DNA of 64,000 nucleotides, taken from contig NZ_JACCCC010000001.1 in NCBI RefSeq assembly GCF_013408795.1, forward strand, positions 4,588,001 to 4,652,000, in the 5' to 3' direction. The DNA comes from Spinactinospora alkalitolerans (GTDB lineage Bacteria; Actinomycetota; Actinomycetes; Streptosporangiales; Streptosporangiaceae). The position numbers and the translations under genes were made by a program. Below, in pieces: positions 56,958 through 64,000 of this stretch. Position 1 is the stretch's first letter. Each line of letters starts with the position of its first letter. Under the pieces are notes generated by a model. It saw only the letters and a list, made by a program, of their open reading frames with translations. It did not search any database and was not told where the DNA came from.

Positions 56958-57182
56958 TCACCGATCGGCGCACGCCCGCTCGAAGTCCACCGCCCCGTCC
57001 ATGCGGCGCTTCCACTCCCGCTCGCTGAGCGGCCGGTCCGCGCGCTCGCACGCCTCGTCGAACCACACCTCGGGGTCCCACTCCCCGAAGCCGATGCCGG
57101 TCGGGTCCCCGGTGACGAGGATGCCGCCGTCGGCGCTGCCCGGACCGGTGAGGCGCGCTCCCCGGCGCAGGAAGGGCGCCAC
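56958..57182 (-). CDS. Hypothetical protein, 74 aa
   Basis: Coding character is clear in the second half (GEWDPEVWFDEACERADRPL then EWKRRMDGAVDFERACAD). Start uncertain: GTG 57182 lies 6 bases from the polymerase stop, and the first ~20 residues may be untranslated. No family or motif recognised; acidic and probably soluble. Co-directional with the polymerase upstream and the ABM gene downstream. Confidence 0.55.
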   Translation of the reverse strand: MAPFLRRGARLTGPGSADGGILVTGDPTGIGFGEWDPEVWFDEACERADRPLSEREWKRRMDGAVDFERACADR

Positions 57183-57188
57183 CGCAGG

Positions 57189-60100
57189 TCAGTCGGTACC
57201 GAAGACCCGGTCCACCACGCGGGCGGCGGCGTGGCCGTCGTCCAGCGGGCAGAACTGCTCGGTGAAGGCCCGGTACTTCGCGCCGTAGCGGTCGGCCACC
57301 TCGCCGATGTCGCTGATCGAGGCGATCACGTCGTCGGAGTGCAGCAGCAGCGGCCCCGGGGCGGTCTCCTCGAAGTCCAGGTAGAAACCGCGCAGGTTGT
57401 CCCGGTAGCTGTCGATGTCGTAGGTGAAGAACAGCATCGGCCGGCCGGTGTTGGCGAAGTCGAACATCATCGACGAGTAGTCGGTGACCAGGACGTCGGT
57501 GATCAGGAACAGCTCCATGACCTCGGGGTAGAGCGAGACGTCGTAGACGAAGTCGCGGCCCACGATCGGCACGCTGTCGACGACGCGCGGGTGCCGGCGG
57601 ACCAGCAGCACGTGGTCGTCGCCGAGCTTGTCGTACATGCGCTGCAGGTCCAGGTGCAGGTCGAGCTTGTGCTTGCCGCGGGTGTAGTACTTGTCGTCCC
57701 GCCAGGTCGGCGCGTAGAGGACGACCTTCTTGTCCGCGGGCAGCCCGAGCCGGCGCCGGGTGCGCTCGGCGATCGCGTCGCGTTCGGGCGCGAAGAAGAT
57801 GTCGTTGCGCGGATAGCCGGTCTCCAGGATCTCGCCGTCGAAGCGGAACGCCCGGCGCAGGATCGGCGTGGCCCACGGGCTGGGCGAGACCAGGTAGTCC
57901 CACTGCGCGGTCTCCCACGCGAGCTTGTCGTGGTAGTCCCTGGACTTGCCGCGGATGTTCTCGATGTCGAAGCCGATCCGCTTGAGCATCGAGCCGTGCC
58001 AGGTCTGCACGACGACCTGGCCGGGACGGCGGGCGAACCAGGCGGGCTGGCGGGAGTTGGTCACCAGGTACCTGGAGCGGGCCAGCGACTCGTAGAACTC
58101 GCGGCCGTTGTGGCGGACCCGCGTGAGGTCCTCCGGCAGGTTCACCTGGCCGTCGCGCACCAGCCAGGACATCGGGTAGTCGGCCCAGCGCCCGCCGCGC
58201 GAGCGCAGTTCGGCGTAGACGCCGTGCGGGCTGTCGGAGAACTGCCGGCCGGTGTAGCTGTCGAAGAGGATCTCCTCGCGCAGCCCCTCCTCGCGCATCC
58301 GCGGGTAGAGCTCCTCGCGCAGCAGGCGCTGCGCGAACGTCCCGCGCTCGTCGGGCCGCAGGTCGCTGCCGACCTTGAGCACCGGGGTGTCGAAACCGCT
58401 GTCGGCGAAGGTGTAGGCGCGCTCCGGCGTCTCCGTCTCCAGGGGCAGCTCCCGGACCAGGCCGGGGGAGAGCTCGGCGCCGACGTCGGTGCTTCCGCCG
58501 CCGGACAGGCGCACTCGCGCCCAGAGCCGGTAGGTGCCGGCGGACAGCGGGAGCGTGCCGGAGAGGGTCGGGATGTCGGCGGGGGTGAACGTCGCGCGAA
58601 AAGCCTCGCCGTCGCGGACCAGCGCGAAGGAGTGCTCCTCGTCGCGGCCCTTGGCCTTGAAGACCAGGTCGGCCTCTGACTCCGCCGCGTAGTGGCCGGT
58701 CAGGACGAGGTCCCGGCCGGACCATCGGGCGCCCTGGATGATCGGGTTCGCCCAGCCCGCCCGCAGCCGCAGGTGGCCGGTGCTGGTGCGCCGGACGGCG
58801 ATCTCACGGTGGCCGTCGCCGACGGCGTGGCTGAGCGTCTCCACCTCGTCGGGCAGCACCAGCGGGACGGTCTCGCCCTCGGGCGTGCGCAGTTCGGCCC
58901 GCCACTGCTCCTGGCGCAGTCCGGCGCCGCCCTCGTTGACAGCGCGGGCGAGCAGGTCGGCCGCCGGGATCCGGGCGTCGAAACGGGCGCCGACGGCTTG
59001 GATCGGGTACTCAAGGACGGCCGTGCCCGGCAGCCGGGTGAGCCGGAGCACGTGCGAACGCGCCGCCGGAGGGGCCACGAACTCCCCGCTGAGCTCCAGT
59101 TCGGCCGCCCCGGCCCGGTCGATGCGGTGGCCGGTGACCTTGGCCTGCAGCGGCGCGACGGCGATGCTCAGCCGGGCTTCGTCGTTCCAGGCCGGGCGGA
59201 TCCAGACCTCGTCGGCGACCTGGTGGTAGGGCGGGCGCTCCGGGGGCCCCGAGACCGGGTTGGCGACGGCCCTGCGGCGCACCAGGCCGCGGTTGATGAC
59301 GACGAGCTCCAGCCGCCATTCGGTGGCCCGCCACTCCCCCGACAGCCGCAGCCGGTCGGGGTCGACGGTGATCTCGAACCCGCCGTAGTCGTGCCGGGCG
59401 GCGTCGGGCAGGTCGGGCAGCCGGTACTCGGCGGCCCGCTGCACCTTGACCGGAACCGGGATGCGCCGGCCGGCCTCGTCGTTCACCGCGAAGGCGAGGA
59501 GGTGCTGCTGCCAGCGCCGACCGGCCCGCAGGTGCCGGATGCCGACGCGGCCGCCGACGACCAGTCGGCCGTCGCGCCACTCCACGCGCTCGGTCTTCTG
59601 GCGCACTTTCAGCTCGGAGTCGAGCCGGTAGATCTCGCGCGGGACGTCGGCGGCGGCGTCCTCGAAGAAGGGGTAGCGGATGTAGTAGTGCAGTCCCCGC
59701 CGCACCACCGGGGCCTTCTTCAGCTCCACGCTCTTCTGGAACGTGACGGTCTCCAGCAGGCGGGCCGACTCGCGCTTGCGCACCAGGTAGTAGTTGAGCC
59801 GGTGCAGGGCCGGGAGCCCGTCCAGCACCGCGCGGCCCACCGTGTCGAGGTAGGCGTTGACGAGGTCGAGGAAGCGCCCCCGGGCCGCCTCGTCTGCGTC
59901 GTCCAGCCGCAGCAGCACCCGGCGCAGGTCGCGGCGGAGCGCGGTGTCGTTCCACAGGTCGCGCTCGGCGCCGGCCAGGGAGGCGCCGAGGTCGGTGACC
60001 GCGCCGATCCGCCGGGTCAGCACGTCGATGTCGCTGAGGTCCTCGTGCTTCTCCCGGTCCCTGCGCAGGTGGACCGGTGCGGGCAGGACGTCGACGGCCG

Positions 60101-60881
60101 CGGCGGCGAAGTGCGCCCGCACGACCAGGATGTCGGTGTCGGCATCGGAGAGCTCGGTGCCGGACGTGCCGACAGTGCCGGCGGTGCTCTCCCAGAAGGA
60201 GCGGCGCCACGCCTTGTTGCCGATCAGCCGGTCAGCGAGCAGGACGGTGGCGTCGCGCACGTGGACGCCCGTCCGGGCCCGGGTGAAGACCGCCCGGTGG
60301 CCGGCCGACGGCCGCGAACCGAGCTCGTTGAACCGGTGGACGTTGCCGGTGGCGAAGTCGGACCCGCTGGCGTCGAGGGAGCCGGTGAGGTACTCCAGGG
60401 CGTAGCCGGTCAGCGCGTCGGCGCCCTCCAGGAACACCAGGTACTCCCCCGCCGAGTGCGCCGCGCCGCGCCGCCGCGCCTCGGCGTGGTCGGGCGCTCC
60501 GTCGTGGAGCAGGACGACCGGGGCGCCGCCCAGCCGGGTGCCGTCGACCTCCTCCGCGACGGTCAGGCCCTCGGCGCGCAGGGTGTCCGCGGCCTCGGTG
60601 TCCGCGGCCTCGGTGTCGTCGTCTTCGGCCGCGTCGCCTTCGGCCTCCGCCGCACCCTCGGCGTCGCCCTCGCCCTCGTCGGCGTCACCGTTCGGGGCCC
60701 GGTCGGCCTCCGGCTCCGCGCCGCCGACGGCCCCGGCGGTGGGATCGGGATGCGGCAGCACCGGGACCAGGACGATCTCGACATCGGCCATGTCCATGCT
60801 CTGCCCGGCCACCGAGTCCAGGCAGTGCTGCAGGTGGGGCTCTGTGACGTCGAATGACACGATGACGCTGAGCTTCGGCAC
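57189..60881 (-). CDS. Large teichoic-acid-type polymerase: GT2-like domain fused to CDP-glycerol glycerophosphotransferase
   Basis: 1230 aa from GTG 60881, where KLSVIVSFDVTEPHLQHCLD, the start of a GT-A fold, begins. Residues ~50-105 are an Ala/Glu/Asp-rich insert with near-tandem TEAADTEAADT. A second GT-A part (GEYLVFLEGADALTGYALEY) follows, then a ~450-residue beta-rich central region. The C-terminal ~380 residues are TagF-like: VVQTWHGSMLKRIGFDIE, VVLYAPTWRDDKYYT, VTDYSSMMFDFANTGRPMLF. It should polymerise a glycerol- or ribitol-phosphate-type wall polymer at the inner membrane face. No membrane helix is seen. Confidence 0.9.
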   Translation of the reverse strand: MPKLSVIVSFDVTEPHLQHCLDSVAGQSMDMADVEIVLVPVLPHPDPTAGAVGGAEPEADRAPNGDADEGEGDAEGAAEAEGDAAEDDDTEAADTEAADTLRAEGLTVAEEVDGTRLGGAPVVLLHDGAPDHAEARRRGAAHSAGEYLVFLEGADALTGYALEYLTGSLDASGSDFATGNVHRFNELGSRPSAGHRAVFTRARTGVHVRDATVLLADRLIGNKAWRRSFWESTAGTVGTSGTELSDADTDILVVRAHFAAAAVDVLPAPVHLRRDREKHEDLSDIDVLTRRIGAVTDLGASLAGAERDLWNDTALRRDLRRVLLRLDDADEAARGRFLDLVNAYLDTVGRAVLDGLPALHRLNYYLVRKRESARLLETVTFQKSVELKKAPVVRRGLHYYIRYPFFEDAAADVPREIYRLDSELKVRQKTERVEWRDGRLVVGGRVGIRHLRAGRRWQQHLLAFAVNDEAGRRIPVPVKVQRAAEYRLPDLPDAARHDYGGFEITVDPDRLRLSGEWRATEWRLELVVINRGLVRRRAVANPVSGPPERPPYHQVADEVWIRPAWNDEARLSIAVAPLQAKVTGHRIDRAGAAELELSGEFVAPPAARSHVLRLTRLPGTAVLEYPIQAVGARFDARIPAADLLARAVNEGGAGLRQEQWRAELRTPEGETVPLVLPDEVETLSHAVGDGHREIAVRRTSTGHLRLRAGWANPIIQGARWSGRDLVLTGHYAAESEADLVFKAKGRDEEHSFALVRDGEAFRATFTPADIPTLSGTLPLSAGTYRLWARVRLSGGGSTDVGAELSPGLVRELPLETETPERAYTFADSGFDTPVLKVGSDLRPDERGTFAQRLLREELYPRMREEGLREEILFDSYTGRQFSDSPHGVYAELRSRGGRWADYPMSWLVRDGQVNLPEDLTRVRHNGREFYESLARSRYLVTNSRQPAWFARRPGQVVVQTWHGSMLKRIGFDIENIRGKSRDYHDKLAWETAQWDYLVSPSPWATPILRRAFRFDGEILETGYPRNDIFFAPERDAIAERTRRRLGLPADKKVVLYAPTWRDDKYYTRGKHKLDLHLDLQRMYDKLGDDHVLLVRRHPRVVDSVPIVGRDFVYDVSLYPEVMELFLITDVLVTDYSSMMFDFANTGRPMLFFTYDIDSYRDNLRGFYLDFEETAPGPLLLHSDDVIASISDIGEVADRYGAKYRAFTEQFCPLDDGHAAARVVDRVFGTD

Positions 60882-61245
60882 GGAAAAACAGTCTCCCCGT
60901 CGTTTCTGCGGAAAAGAGAGCGCGGAGCCGAATGAGGGCACGGCTCGGCAGTTTGAAGGGTAAAGGATACGTCGCTTTGCGTAAGCGTCCGGCAAGTCTC
61001 CGGTCAAGCCCCCGTTCACGGTGCCGGCACCGCGGTCCGCCACTTCTCCTCTTCCCCTTCCCCTCCAAATTAGCGGGTGGGCCGGGTGCGGACCGCCACG
61101 GCGCGCGCCGGCGCCCCGCGGAGCAGGTGCTTCCCGCCCGCGGCGCCCGCACCGCCGGTGCCGCCGGTGCCGCCGGAACCACCCGCCGCGGCCGGGCGGG
61201 CTAGGCTTCGAACTGCCCGACGATCGCGCCGTCCGGAGGAGCCGC
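60882..61245. other. Divergent promoter region
   Basis: 364 bases between the polymerase (minus) and the 131-aa membrane protein (plus). TTGACC with a TTACGC 17 bases on (minus strand, around 60980-61015) is a possible polymerase promoter. A (GCCGCCGGT) triplet-like repeat occurs near 61150-61180. No gene or other signal seen. Confidence 0.35.
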
Positions 61246-61641
61246 GTGTCCCCCAAGCGCAAGAACTCCCGCAAGAGCCGCCCCTCCCCTGGTCGGCGCG
61301 GTGCGGGCCGGCCGGCCCGCCCGCTGCCGGAGGGTGACGCGTTCTACACTCCGGACGCCGGCGGGGTGCGGCGCCGGATCGAGCAGCGCAGTGCGGTCGC
61401 CCTGGTGTGGCTGCACAACGCCCCCCGCTGGATCCTGCCCGTGGCCATGGCGCTCGTCTTCGTCTCCGGGCTGCTGCTCGCGGGGATCGCCGGCGCGCTG
61501 CTGCTGGCCGCGCTCGCGCTGTTCTTCACCTGGCTGGCCTTCCTCGCCTGGCCCACGCTGCGCGGAGCGGAGCGGGCCATGCGCTGCGTCGTGGTGGTCA
61601 CCCTGCTCGGCCTGGCGGTGCTGCAGACCGGAATATTTTGA
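61246..61641 (+). CDS. Small membrane protein (DUF6703-like) upstream of zur
   Basis: 131 aa, GTG 61246 behind GGAGGA (spacing 5). Basic N-terminus (SPKRKNSRKSRPSPGRRGAG), then EGDAFYTPDAGGVRRRIEQR and three hydrophobic helices (WILPVAMALVFVSGLLLAGI; ALLLAALALFFTWLAFLAWP; VVVVTLLGLAVLQTGIF). Conserved among actinobacteria next to zur by my recollection; function unknown. Its stop codon is the first three bases of the Zur box. Confidence 0.8.
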   Translation: MSPKRKNSRKSRPSPGRRGAGRPARPLPEGDAFYTPDAGGVRRRIEQRSAVALVWLHNAPRWILPVAMALVFVSGLLLAGIAGALLLAALALFFTWLAFLAWPTLRGAERAMRCVVVVTLLGLAVLQTGIF

Positions 61642-61653
61642 CAATCGTTTTCA
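61639..61653. promoter_or_regulatory. Zur box
   Basis: TGACAATCGTTTTCA matches the actinobacterial Zur consensus TGAAAATGATTTTCA at 12 of 15 positions, with the outer TGA/TCA and the central spacing kept. It lies 152 bases upstream of the zur start, suggesting zinc-dependent autoregulation. Confidence 0.65.
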
Positions 61654-61804
61654 TTCTGCTGAGAGTAGACAGGGGCGTCCCCCGATGACCGCTGCGGCAG
61701 GGTCGCCCACGGCGGCGCCCGGGCCGCCGCCCACGCGCCCCGCGATGGGCGGGGCGGCGCTACGGTCGATACGATGCCCCAGACCGAGCAGGGAGCACAC
61801 CGAC

Positions 61805-62200
61805 ATGAGCACACGTCGCGAGACCGTACGCCAGGCGCTGAACGAGAGCAGCGGCTTTCGCAGCGCCCAGGATCTCTACGCCGACCTGCGCGCCGAGGGC
61901 TCCAAGATCGGACTCACCACGGTGTACCGAGCGCTGCAGGCGCTGAGCGACGCGGGCGAGATCGACGTCCTGCGCACCGACGACGGCGAGGCCGTCTACC
62001 GCGCCTGCGTCACCGGTTCGCACCACCACCACCTGGTCTGCCGCTCCTGCGGCAAGGCGGTGGAGATCGAAGGGCCCACGGTGGAGAAGTGGGCCGAGGC
62101 CATGGCCTCCCAGCACGGGTTCGTGGAGCTCACGCACACCGTGGAGGTCTTCGGCACCTGCGCCGACTGCGCCGGGGCGCGAAAGGCGCGGCGGCGCTAG
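61805..62200 (+). CDS. zur: Zinc uptake regulator, Fur family
   Basis: 131 aa, ATG after GGGAGCACACCGAC. Winged helix FRSAQDLYADLRAEG...IGLTTVYRALQALSDAGEID. Metal motifs HHHHLVCRSCGKAVEIEG and FGTCADCAG supply the structural Cys4 zinc and the sensory site. Wording is nearly that of streptomycete Zur rather than FurA or Nur. No znuABC genes are adjacent on this side. A large inverted structure begins at its stop codon. Confidence 0.94.
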   Translation: MSTRRETVRQALNESSGFRSAQDLYADLRAEGSKIGLTTVYRALQALSDAGEIDVLRTDDGEAVYRACVTGSHHHHLVCRSCGKAVEIEGPTVEKWAEAMASQHGFVELTHTVEVFGTCADCAGARKARRR

Positions 62201-62471
62201 ATCGTTGACGGGAGAGGGCGGGCCTGCTTCCAGGCCCTGCTGCAGTCCTGCGGGCCTGGTGGGGCTGTTGTCAGCGCGCAGCGTCCGGCGACGCGAAAGG
62301 GCGCGGGACTCCCACTGCTCAAGGCCCCGGCCCCCAAGGCGGGAGACCGGCGGAGAAGGTGCGGCGCGACCTTTCGCGCCGCCACCGCCGGCGCGCTGAC
62401 AGCGGCCTTCCCAGGTCACCAGGGGGAATGGAGGACCGCGACCACAGTCCTCCAACCCCCCGTCAACGATC
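62200..62471. repeat. 272-bp nested multibranched palindrome (MITE or structured RNA)
   Basis: Outer arms GATCGTTGACGGG (62200-62212) / CCCGTCAACGATC (62459-62471), 13 bp perfect. The 5' side hairpin is GGGCCTG-CTTC-CAGGCCC (~62220-62237). The central stem pairs TGTCAGCGCGC (62269-62279) with GCGCGCTGACA (62391-62401), extended outward by eight further pairs including G-T wobbles and by CCTGG/CCAGG. Nested within are CCGGCG/CGCCGG and CGCGAAAGG/CCTTTCGCG. The 3' side hairpin is GGAGGAC...GTCCTCC (62431-62453). No coding sequence. Confidence 0.7.
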
Positions 62472-62481
62472 CGGCCCTCCG

Positions 62482-63285
62482 TCAGCGCAGCCGCTCCAGG
62501 TTCGGGCGCTTGGGGCCCAGCCCGTCGCCCGATGAGCGGCCGGTGAGGCGGCGGCCGATCCAGGGCACCAGGAACTCCCGGGCCCAATGCAGGTCCGCCT
62601 GGCGCGCCGCGCGCCAGGCGAGCGGCGCCTCCAGCGGCCACGGCTCGTCCCAGCGCCCCTCCACCGGCACCCCGAGCACCTCGCAGGCCTTGAGCGCGAG
62701 CCTGCGGTGCCCCTCGGGCGAGGGGTGCAGCCGATCCCGGTTCCAGGCCCGCCGGTCCTGGAAGAACCGCAGGTTCCACAGGTCGATGACGGAGCAGCCG
62801 TGGGCGTCGGCGATGCCCCGCAGATGCATGGTGTAGGTGGCGATCTTGCCCCGCAGGTGCCGCATGACCGGCTGGAATCCGGTGTCGACGCCGGTGAGGA
62901 CCACCACGTGGGCGCCGGTCCCGCGCAGTCGCGCGACCGCGTGCCCGAAGATCCGCGCCACCTGGTCGGGGTCGCCGCCCGGCCGGATGATGTCGTTGCC
63001 GCCGGCGCAGACGGTCACCGGGTCGGGGCGCAGCTCCACCGCGCGCGGCACCTGCTCGTCGACGATCTGGCGGATCAGCCTGCCGCGCACCGCGAGGTCG
63101 GCGTAGCGCACCTCGGCGGCGTGGTCGGCCAGGTGCTCGGCCAGCCGGTCGGCCCAGCCCCGGTACCGGCCCTGCGGCAGGCTCCCGCTGTCCGGATGGG
63201 GGTCGCCGAGGCCCTCCGTGAAGCTGTCACCGAGGGCCACGTAGGAGACGTCGGCACTGCCCTGACCGATGCGAAAGCCGCTCAC
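62482..63285 (-). CDS. SGNH/GDSL hydrolase 1
   Basis: 267 aa from GTG 63285. Block I GDSFTEGLGDP carries the catalytic Ser; block III CAGGNDIIRPG and block V DRLHPSPEGHRR supply the Asn and the Asp-x-x-His pair. No signal peptide, so probably cytoplasmic esterase/lipase-like. Substrate unknown. Its C-terminal GRWDEPWP...GRRLTGRSSGD is shared with the next gene, showing a tandem duplication. Confidence 0.92.
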   Translation of the reverse strand: MSGFRIGQGSADVSYVALGDSFTEGLGDPHPDSGSLPQGRYRGWADRLAEHLADHAAEVRYADLAVRGRLIRQIVDEQVPRAVELRPDPVTVCAGGNDIIRPGGDPDQVARIFGHAVARLRGTGAHVVVLTGVDTGFQPVMRHLRGKIATYTMHLRGIADAHGCSVIDLWNLRFFQDRRAWNRDRLHPSPEGHRRLALKACEVLGVPVEGRWDEPWPLEAPLAWRAARQADLHWAREFLVPWIGRRLTGRSSGDGLGPKRPNLERLR

Positions 63286-63392
63286 TGTAGACGATGATGC
63301 ACGCCGAATCCATGGTTACTCGACAGCAGGTTCGGGGATTCCGGCCTTTTGTAGCGCGGGTCACGCGGGAGCTCCCGGCGTGCGCTCCCGGA

Positions 63393-64000
63393 TCAGCGCC
63401 GGATCTCCTCCGCCGGCCGCTCGACCTTCTCCAGATCGGGCCGCTTGGCCGTCACGGTGTCACCGGAGGAGCGGCCGGTCAGCCGGCGGCCGACCCACGG
63501 CGCGAGGAAGGACCTGGCCCACTGCACGTCATCGCGGCGGGCCGCGCGCCAGCTCGGCGCCGTCGCGGGCGGCCACGGCTCGTCCCAGCGCCCCTCCGCC
63601 GGCACCCCGAGCGTCTCGCACGCCTTCAGCGCGACCCTGCGGTGCCCCTCGGGGGACATGTGCAGCCGGTCGGTGTCCCAGGCCCGCACATCGGTCAGCA
63701 CGTCCATCGACCACTGGTCGACCACGTGGCAGCCGTGGCGGTCGGCGATCGAGCGGATGCCCATGAAGTACCGGGCGAACGTGCCGATCAGGGCGCGCAT
63801 GTAGCCGGTGGTGAAGTTCACGCCGGTGAACAGTACGACCTCGCAGCCGGCCTCGCGCAGCCGGCGGACGCCGTGCTCCAGGACGCGTGCGAGCCTGTCG
63901 GGGTCGGCGCCGGGGCGCAGCAGGTCGTTGCCGCCCGCGCTGAAGGTCACCAGGTCGGGGCGCACCTCCAGCACCCGCGGAAGCTGGTCCGACATGACCT
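63393..64000 (-). CDS. SGNH/GDSL hydrolase 2, N-terminus outside the window
   Basis: Paralogue of hydrolase 1. SAGGNDLLRPG (block III) and DRLHMSPEGHRR (block V) are visible; the Ser block lies past the window end. The reading frame is open to base 64000, so the ATG near 63995 is internal. The C-terminal region matches hydrolase 1 closely (RWDEPWP; WVGRRLTGRSSGD), then has a different charged tail. Confidence 0.9.
   Translation of the reverse strand, partial: VMSDQLPRVLEVRPDLVTFSAGGNDLLRPGADPDRLARVLEHGVRRLREAGCEVVLFTGVNFTTGYMRALIGTFARYFMGIRSIADRHGCHVVDQWSMDVLTDVRAWDTDRLHMSPEGHRRVALKACETLGVPAEGRWDEPWPPATAPSWRAARRDDVQWARSFLAPWVGRRLTGRSSGDTVTAKRPDLEKVERPAEEIRR

Overview
The window is very GC-rich, uses GTG starts freely and packs genes with 4-base ATGA/GTGA overlaps. 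Gene content (Zur, HrdB-like sigma factor beside dnaG, BKACE, DUF397/XRE pairs, a pSAM2-type replicon) points to a filamentous actinobacterium, most likely Nocardiopsaceae (Nocardiopsis, Streptomonospora or Thermobifida relatives). This placement is inferred from gene content and codon use, not from a marker phylogeny.

Layout. 1-2.6 kb: a carnitine-to-betaine catabolic operon (TetR/BetI-like regulator end, BKACE, carnitine dehydrogenase, thioesterase). 2.6-10.9 kb: a small integrated pSAM2-like element with integrase, excisionase, RepSA initiator and an XRE/DUF397 pair. It also has an ATPase mini-operon and a precursor-like peptide translationally coupled to a PIMT-type methyltransferase. No Tra (FtsK-like) transfer gene is seen, so it looks mobilizable or defective rather than self-transmissible. 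11-16.1 kb: a DUF574 methyltransferase and an iron-siderophore ABC importer under a DtxR-type iron box. 16.1-20.8 kb: a four-gene FtsK-ATPase, coiled-coil/TM protein, WXG100-like protein and substrate-like protein cassette that resembles a stripped-down type VII secretion locus. 21.4-24.6 kb: tRNA-Asn, small conserved proteins and a membrane-anchored GH18 enzyme.

24.7-27.8 kb and 48.2-49.5 kb hold a primary-type sigma factor, dnaG and dgt, all on the minus strand. Between dnaG and dgt lie about 20 kb of sugar genes: a ROK regulator with a divergent ABC importer, and a colinear arabinose system (lacI, araB, araD, araA, ABC importer, GH43, GH51, second ABC importer). Two identical LacI-type operators, one inside the start of araB and one upstream of lacI, tie the arabinose genes together. 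49.5-64 kb is conserved core: YdcF, ppdK, hemolysin III, glyS, a large teichoic-acid-type polymerase, a Zur box with zur, and tandem SGNH hydrolases.

Between genes the window carries several families of structured or repeated DNA that ordinary annotation would miss. There is a three-copy 120-bp repeat (21.2, 27.9 and 56.5 kb), a terminator-linked box at 10.9 and 48.2 kb, a 189-bp element with 18-bp inverted ends (54.7 kb), and a 272-bp nested, multibranched palindrome (62.2 kb). The candidates most worth testing are the peptide/PIMT pair (possible imiditide-like RiPP) on the mobile element, the T7SS-like cassette, and the nested palindrome beside zur.
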